From the NCBI RefSeq assembly GCF_036785885.1, contig NC_092310.1, forward strand, positions 3,782,001 through 3,846,000: 64,000 nucleotides of DNA, read 5' to 3'. The first letter of the stretch is position 1. Every line of letters starts with the position of its first letter. Position numbers and translations under genes: made by a program. This DNA is from Coffea arabica. Taxonomy: Eukaryota; Streptophyta; Magnoliopsida; Gentianales; Rubiaceae. The notes beneath the pieces are model-generated. The model saw nothing but the letters and a program-made list of their open reading frames with translations, searched no databases and was not told the origin of the DNA. Of this stretch, positions 57,777-64,000 are shown piece by piece.

Positions 57777-58456
57777 GGCGCACTTAGGTTCCGTTTGATA
57801 AAACTGAATCTGAATTCTGAAGTTTGAATTCTGAAATCTGAATACTGAAACAATTAATTTGTTGAATTTTAAGCACTAAAAAAAATATATGAATGTCTGA
57901 ATTTTAATGCTAAACATATTTATACTGTTTGATAAATATTTATAACTGAATGCTTAATAAGTTTAATTTGATAATTTTGCCCTTATATCCTTTCATTCAA
58001 AAAAGAAATAGAATTTATGATTTAATTAGTTTAAAATTGTAAGGTATGAAAATGACAATATTTATTTTTAAATCAAATTAATATAAAAGATAAAATATAT
58101 TATATGAGGAGTATGGAGAAGATGTGAAAGTCATTAAAAAGGGAGAAAAGAGAAACTAAAAATCATTAGATAGAGAATATTAAATTGTTTAATTAAATAA
58201 GAATTTTGAACATAATTAACAAACAAGGATAGATTTGGTAGATAAAATAAGATAGTTGAAGTAATTATATTGATTCTTATCAGAATTAAGCATTCAGTTA
58301 GGATTCTTGTGCTGAAAAAAATACACACAGGTTCAGCACTGTTTCACAAGTTTAGCAAATATATTTTCATTTATCAAACACTCAAAACATCTGAATGTCT
58401 GAAAAAATTCAGATTCAGCACTTTTTTATGTTATCAAACAGACCCTTAGTGCGCAT
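57777..58456 (-). mobile_element. hAT-like MITE, copy 2 of an inverted pair
   Basis: Ends are GCGCACTTAGGTTCCGTTTG and, on the other strand, GCGCACTAAGGGTCTGTTTG, a long imperfect TIR. Inverted relative to copy 1, about 200 bp away. No target-site duplication identified outside the GCGCACT ends. Confidence 0.72.
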
Positions 58457-58969
58457 GACTCGAAAGAAACTACAAAATTATTAAGGGACTTTTGTTTTTT
58501 ACGCTCCCCTCTTTCCAATTCCTTCCCACCCCAATTGCTTGGCTAGGGATCGATCTTTTGACCAAGCAGCAGGGAAAGGGCTTTAATTCCCTTCCCTTGA
58601 CCAAAAACTAAGAAGGGACTTGGTAATAGTTGCACGGCCAAAAACCTCAAAAGTGTCCAAAAAAAAACAACTAAACTAGTCCTGCAGGCTCCTCTTCTTT
58701 CAGTAAATTTGTATTGGCATTTAATCATGAAGGAACAGGGGGATTTAGCATCCTATAACATTTGAAAATTGTCGAATAATCTGCATTTTTGTTCATGAGA
58801 TGAGCCTTTATGCGTAGAATAGGCCTTGGTCAATTAGTTAAGATTGAGGTTATAGGAATTAGAGATTCTAGATTTAAAACTCTGACTTTTTAAATCTCAT
58901 CCCTCCCTGCTGATTTCTGATGTTCTTTTCCTAGGTTTTTGAAGTTTCTTTTAAATTTTGGAAAAAAAT

Positions 58970-59700
58970 GTTTTCGTCCTTCGTGTTTTGCACTTGTATG
59001 ATTTTAGTTCTAAAGTTTTAGCAAAAACAAGTATGGTCCTTAAATTTTTGGCAAAATTTTTGGTAAAAAATAATTTTGGTCCCAAACTATTTCCAATTTT
59101 AAGCAAATTTAGGACAACTGACTAACATTTTTTAATTACTAATGGAATGTAATAATGTTCAGTCTTGTGTGAGTTAAATTAATTTTGTAAGAAAAGAAGT
59201 GAACAGTAAGAGCAACTCATGTGATGACACGTGAGTAATTAATTAACCAATAAAATAGGAAAAGAGGAAATTTATTTAATTATGCACAAAAACCAAGTGT
59301 TAGGGCTTTTTTTTCTTAGGGTTGGTAGGGATGGAGAGAGAAAATGAGTTCCAAATTGATGAATTAAATGCTCTGACTAGTTAGAATTTTGCACTTTAAC
59401 AATTTTTTACCAATTAATTAGTTAGCACATGAGTTATTAGTCCTTAATATTGTCGTTTAAAGTTAGCCACCATTTTTTTTATTTTTATATTTAATATAAT
59501 GGACACATGAATAAATTCTATCAGTAATTGAAAAACATTCAATTATGCTAAATCTACTTTTTATTGGATGCGTTAGAGACCAGAGTTATTCTCATAGAAA
59601 CTTTAGGGACTACAACCGTGCCCATGCTAAATATCAAGAACTAAATTTACTTTTGTCAAAACTTTAAGGACTGGTGAATTTTCATATTGACAACAAAAAA
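58970..59700. repeat. Possible dispersed repeat (weak)
   Basis: Both sides carry TTTTAGTTCTAAAGTTTTAGC / inverted AAAACTTTAAGGACT-type phrases, suggesting imperfect ends of a repeat. Boundaries and class unknown. No gene. Confidence 0.25.
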
Positions 59701-60147
59701 TTTACAAAGAATTTTAGTACATCAATGATGTTGTGTTCACCTGCTTATTACTGGCAACCAGAAGTTGAGGTGGAACATGGAGTTTTTAACATCTATGCTA
59801 TGCCACTACTTGAAATTTCTCACTGATTAAGGTAATTTTACTCCTTAAATTTTTTTAAATAAAAGTCAAAATTTATTAAATTACTAGAAAATAAATATAA
59901 GATGGAGGGGGACATAAATGTTACCTCTCGATTCTACTGAATTTCAAATATCAAATACTTGAAGTTTGATCGTTATAACTTAACATGCATTGCAATACTG
60001 GTAATCGGAGGAGTTACAGTATTCGGCTTGATATCCTGGTGTATATTCGTGCTAGAGATATAAACAGTCATGGATAATTATGAGATGAGATCCTTCCGAA
60101 TGCGTTAAGAGAATGCCTATAATGATCATTTATTCTCTTTCCTTTTC

Positions 60148-60482
<335 letters not shown>

Positions 60483-60599
60483 ATATGTGAATAGTGCTTT
60501 CTCCTTTTGGAATTTTGTAGAAATAATTAGAATAAACTGATATGCTGCGTTGTATTCATCTTTAGTGGTTTATGAGTTGGTTGCACTAATTTTCACAAA

Positions 60600-61130
60600 A
60601 AATATTTTTTTTCCTTAAATATCATTTATATGCATTATAAGCATGAGTTTGTTTGTTTATGTGCTAATCAATCTATAAATGACCATCGCACTGTGGTTGA
60701 TTTTGTAGATAAATTTTCTAAAGCAGTTAGGTTGAACAATTGTTTAGGCTTCTATTGCCCCTTCAACAAGATTGAGGCAAACTCATTGTTCACATCACAT
60801 CATTCTCTGTTAAACCTTATTAGCTAAATGTTATATAAAAAATTTGGATAAGTTTGAAGCAAATCCACATTTCAAGTTATTCTTTGCCAAACTTCGTTCG
60901 CCATAGCTATTAACAAAAGCAAAGAATATAATGCACAGTTGAAAAGGCTCAATGCTCAACATCAACAACATCAGAATCTGAATTAGCAAAATAATTAGAA
61001 GCCTAATAGACTTTTGTATTGACTATATATTTTTTTCCAAACATTAAATTTATTGAGACACAAAGGCGACTATTCACTAAATATATGTCTCTAGCTAAGA
61101 AGCAAAATTCAACATAGCTACTGTGGAATG
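60600..61130. other. Unassigned stretch with weak coding look
   Basis: A 65-codon plus-strand frame (60630-60827) and a nearby KSKEYNAQLKRLNAQHQQHQ-like reading hint at a very old retroelement, but no domain can be named. Confidence 0.25.
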
Positions 61131-61547
61131 AAATATGTTCCCAAGGATCGGTAATTAAGACCAAATTATGCTCTAATTAGTTCATCTTTCAAGGATTAAC
61201 GAATGAAATATATGATAAGCAAACAAAAAATGTAATTGTCAGCCCTCAATGGAATAAGGATGAAGTTTCCAGCAAGACAGTTAAAGTGAGAATCCCAAGC
61301 AAGGAATTTCCATTTCAAAGCATCCAAGAAATTTAAAGTGAAGATGCCAAACAAGGAATGTATATTTCCATTGCAAAGGAAGGCATCAAAGTTAAGAATA
61401 ACTCTGCACTTTTAAGCGACCAAATACCAATGCTCTTCTCTCTTTAACCACTTGTAACATTACCAACTTCTGGCTGCTAAAACCTCCCATTTAAAAAACC
61501 ATCTTGATCTCAAGACTGAATCCAAGTTGTTTATTAAAAAGAAAAAA

Positions 61548-64000
61548 ATGTCCGACGCTCTTATCAGCTCCACAATTCAGGTCACCTTGGAAAGGGCACT
61601 GTCTCTTGCCTCTGATAGGATTGGTTTGCTAGTTGGGTTCAAGAAGGATGTGGCCAGCATGACACTATCTCTTGGTTTTATCAAAGATGTCCTGGTTGAT
61701 GCTGAGGGAAGGCAAAACCAAAGCAGCGGAGTGCAACGATGGTTGAGATGTCTGGACGAGGTGGCTTATGATGCTCAGAATGTGTTGGATGAGCTCCACT
61801 ATGAATCTCTTCGTCACCAAGTGGAGTCCCGAAACCGGCACAAGCTAAAGGTATGCTGCTTCTTCTCCTTCTGTAACATTAATCTTGCTTTTCGTTGGAG
61901 AATGGCTTCTAAGGTCAGGGACATCAAATTTAAGTTGAATGAGATAAATCAAGAAGCCAACAGATTGGGGCTGGTCAGTAGGTTAGTGATGACAGCTGCC
62001 CTCCCTGCTGCTGTTGGAGACACAAGAAGTCGGCAGACCGACTCTGTTGTTGCTCCAATGATTGGAAGAACTGATGATGAATCAAAGATAGTGAAGATGC
62101 TGTTGAGCCCGTCTGAGAAGGTTGTTTCTTGTCTTCCCATAACTGGTATGGGTGGTCTAGGCAAAACAACTTTGGCTAAATCGATATACAACAACAAGCA
62201 AATTGATGCACACTTTAACAAAAAGATTTGGGTTTGTGTATCGAAAAAAGTTCCAATAGAGGAGCTTTTCAAACTCATATTAGTGCATTTGACGAAAGAA
62301 AAGGTTGAAGTGGATGTTAGAGACGTCATCGTTGAAAAAATTCAGAATCAACTTGGGGGAAAAAGATATCTCCTAGTCCTTGATGATGTGTGGGATGATA
62401 ATCAGGCATTGTGGGATGACTTTTTCACCACCTTGAAGGGGCTCAATCCAACCAATGGAAGCTGGTGTCTGGTCACTACTCGTCTAGGTCCAGTGGCACA
62501 CAGTGTGTCTAGAGTTTTGAGGATGATGGAAAATGAACCCTATCCATTAGGAAAACTACCTGATGATCATTGTTGGTCTATCGTAAAAGAAAAAGTAGTT
62601 GGAGGGGAAGAAGAACTTGATGAACTAAAAGCAATTAAAAAGAGAGTAATCAAAAGATGTGATGGTCTACCATTGGCTGCAAGTGTAATCGGAGGCCTAT
62701 TATCTTTAAAGAGAAAAGAGGAGTGGCAATCAATTTTGGAGAATAGGCTTTTGAGTTGGAGTGCAGGTGGAGATCATGTGAAGGAAATACTTGAGTTTAG
62801 TTTTGATAATTTGCCATCTCCATACATTAAGAAATGTTTTGCATATTGTTCTATATTTCCTAAGGATATTGAGATGAAAGGAGATATGCTAATCGAACTT
62901 TGGATGGCAGAAGGTTTCCTCCAAGTAGACATCAATAGCCAAATGATGATGGAGGAAATTGGAATGAATTATCTGAGAATTTTATTGCAGAGTTCATTGT
63001 TTGAAGAAAGAATTTATCAGTCGATAACATATTATGTGATGCATGATTTGGTGCACGACCTTGCAGGGTCAATGTCAAAGTCTACCAAAGTCATTAATAA
63101 TGGAGATACACATATCGTAGACAGTGGTAATCAGATTCGTTACCTTGCAATAGACTCATCTGGTGGCAGAGAAGACAGAGAAAAACTTCTGGAGAGTCTA
63201 TCAACTTCAATTCATACATTGTTCATCGTAAATGGTGACTTATCTGGCGATATGTTAATGAAGTTGAAGAACTTGTATGTCTTGAGTTTGTCTCGTGCAA
63301 CAACTCAAGAGCTACCAGTCTCAATTGGCAAATTGATACATTTGCGGTATTTTAACATTGAGTTTTCTGCAATTAGTATTTTGCCAAACTGTATTTGCAA
63401 GCTTTATAAGTTGCAGACATTGACCCTAACCAAAGCTGTTAAAGATCTTCCGAAGGGGATGTGCAATTTGATTAGCTTGAGACATCTCTATTATTATAAT
63501 GATGATGAAGAATTTCAAATGCCGCTAGGGATGGGACGACTGACTTGCCTCCAGACACTAGAGTTCTTTAAAGTGGGCCTAGAGAAGGGTCGACGAATTG
63601 GAGTGCTTGGAAGCTTGAAGAACCTCAAAGGCAAATTAAGTATACACAATCTTCATCTAGTAAATGATAAGGAAGGAGCTGAAGAAGCAAATCTATCTGA
63701 AAAGGCAAATCTATTTAGTTTCCGACTTGTGTGGGCCTGGCCTTGGTATCGAGAAGACGACAACCACAATGACAAAGATGTGTTGGACGGCCTTCGACCC
63801 CACCCAAATTTGAAGGAGTTGGTAATTGAGAATTTTATGGGTGAGCAATTTCCCCGATGGTTAATGGAATTGCCAACAGCAACAACACTCCCCAAATCAG
63901 CAACAACACTCCCCAAGTTAGCGCGTTTGAAATTTAAATGCTGCAACAGATGCAGAGAACTCCATCCCCTGCAAAACTTTACATCTCTTAAAGAGCTAGT
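61548..64000 (+). CDS. CC-NB-ARC-LRR disease-resistance protein (RGA type), continues past the window
   Basis: Open from ATG 61548 to the window edge (817 codons, no stop, no intron). Order: Rx-type coiled coil (1-130, MSDALISSTIQVTLERALSL, EDVID-like VAYDAQNVLDEL at 72-83), P-loop GMGGLGKTT (200-208), FNKKIWVCVS, kinase-2 LLVLDDVW (275-282), NGSWCLVTTR, GLPLA (373-377), CFAYCSIFPKD, MHDLVHDLA (498-506), then leucine-rich repeats. As a cytosolic immune receptor it should sense pathogen effectors. All nucleotide-binding motifs are intact, so it can be functional. It is a paralogue of the minus-strand gene at 31947-35644, with which it points apart. It carries a 21-bp tandem duplication (63877-63918, ATTLPKS/ATTLPKL). 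The C-terminus is outside the window. Confidence 0.93.
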   Translation, partial: MSDALISSTIQVTLERALSLASDRIGLLVGFKKDVASMTLSLGFIKDVLVDAEGRQNQSSGVQRWLRCLDEVAYDAQNVLDELHYESLRHQVESRNRHKLKVCCFFSFCNINLAFRWRMASKVRDIKFKLNEINQEANRLGLVSRLVMTAALPAAVGDTRSRQTDSVVAPMIGRTDDESKIVKMLLSPSEKVVSCLPITGMGGLGKTTLAKSIYNNKQIDAHFNKKIWVCVSKKVPIEELFKLILVHLTKEKVEVDVRDVIVEKIQNQLGGKRYLLVLDDVWDDNQALWDDFFTTLKGLNPTNGSWCLVTTRLGPVAHSVSRVLRMMENEPYPLGKLPDDHCWSIVKEKVVGGEEELDELKAIKKRVIKRCDGLPLAASVIGGLLSLKRKEEWQSILENRLLSWSAGGDHVKEILEFSFDNLPSPYIKKCFAYCSIFPKDIEMKGDMLIELWMAEGFLQVDINSQMMMEEIGMNYLRILLQSSLFEERIYQSITYYVMHDLVHDLAGSMSKSTKVINNGDTHIVDSGNQIRYLAIDSSGGREDREKLLESLSTSIHTLFIVNGDLSGDMLMKLKNLYVLSLSRATTQELPVSIGKLIHLRYFNIEFSAISILPNCICKLYKLQTLTLTKAVKDLPKGMCNLISLRHLYYYNDDEEFQMPLGMGRLTCLQTLEFFKVGLEKGRRIGVLGSLKNLKGKLSIHNLHLVNDKEGAEEANLSEKANLFSFRLVWAWPWYREDDNHNDKDVLDGLRPHPNLKELVIENFMGEQFPRWLMELPTATTLPKSATTLPKLARLKFKCCNRCRELHPLQNFTSLKEL

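Noticed and set aside
60630..60827. 65-codon plus-strand frame as a small gene
   Set aside because: No recognised domain, no promoter, and surrounded by decayed sequence.

Overview
This window looks like nuclear DNA from a flowering plant, most likely a eudicot. It is AT-rich, microsatellite-rich and full of plant-type transposable elements. The protein-coding genes are plant families: a GH17 glucanase and CC-NB-ARC-LRR resistance genes without a TIR domain. The asterid flavour of the RGA-like sequences is only an impression and the species is not determined.

Layout. 1-6.8 kb is intergenic and packed with non-autonomous DNA transposons, including an element with long terminal inverted repeats and a perfect 9-bp target-site duplication (4840-5830) and a hAT-like element (3281-4000). 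7.3-8.4 kb holds an intact GH17 beta-1,3-glucanase-like gene, followed by an orphan scrap of a resistance-gene 3' end (8567-8826). 9.1-16.1 kb holds two inverted copies of one dispersed repeat flanking a 4.3-kb solo LTR with a perfect 5-bp duplication. 16.5-22.6 kb is a nearly full-length L1-type LINE on the minus strand, with ORF1 and an EN-RT-RNase H ORF2 broken by only a few lesions. 24.6-30.3 kb is a young, non-autonomous Athila-like Ty3/gypsy element (minus strand) with nearly identical 1.55-kb LTRs and one reduced gag-type ORF. 31.9-35.6 kb is an NB-LRR gene on the minus strand whose coiled-coil region is broken by a small deletion and frameshift. 37.3-50.0 kb is a compound of two older Athila-like elements: one plus-strand copy lacking RT/RNase H/integrase but keeping an env-like third ORF, and one minus-strand copy whose LTR is split by 1.36 kb of foreign DNA carrying a probable terminal exon of an unrelated gene. 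50.0-61.5 kb is gene-free: a 5'-truncated LINE with a 13-bp duplication, diverged duplicated non-coding blocks, an apparent orphan copy of a resistance-gene promoter, two MITEs of one family in inverted orientation, and a plastid DNA insertion with psbL, psbF and the end of psbE. From 61.5 kb to the window edge runs an open CC-NB-ARC-LRR gene on the plus strand.

Interpretation. This is a decaying and still active resistance-gene cluster. The two NB-LRR genes are paralogues pointing away from each other. Between and around them are relics (an LRR 3' end, a promoter copy, duplicated non-coding blocks) that suggest additional paralogues have been lost, with retrotransposons inserted among them. 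I see no CRISPR array, prokaryotic operon or clearly novel molecular system. The most unusual items are the chimeric and reduced Athila-like elements, the foreign terminal exon inside an LTR, and the cysteine-free GH17 protein. All similarity statements were made by eye without database searches.
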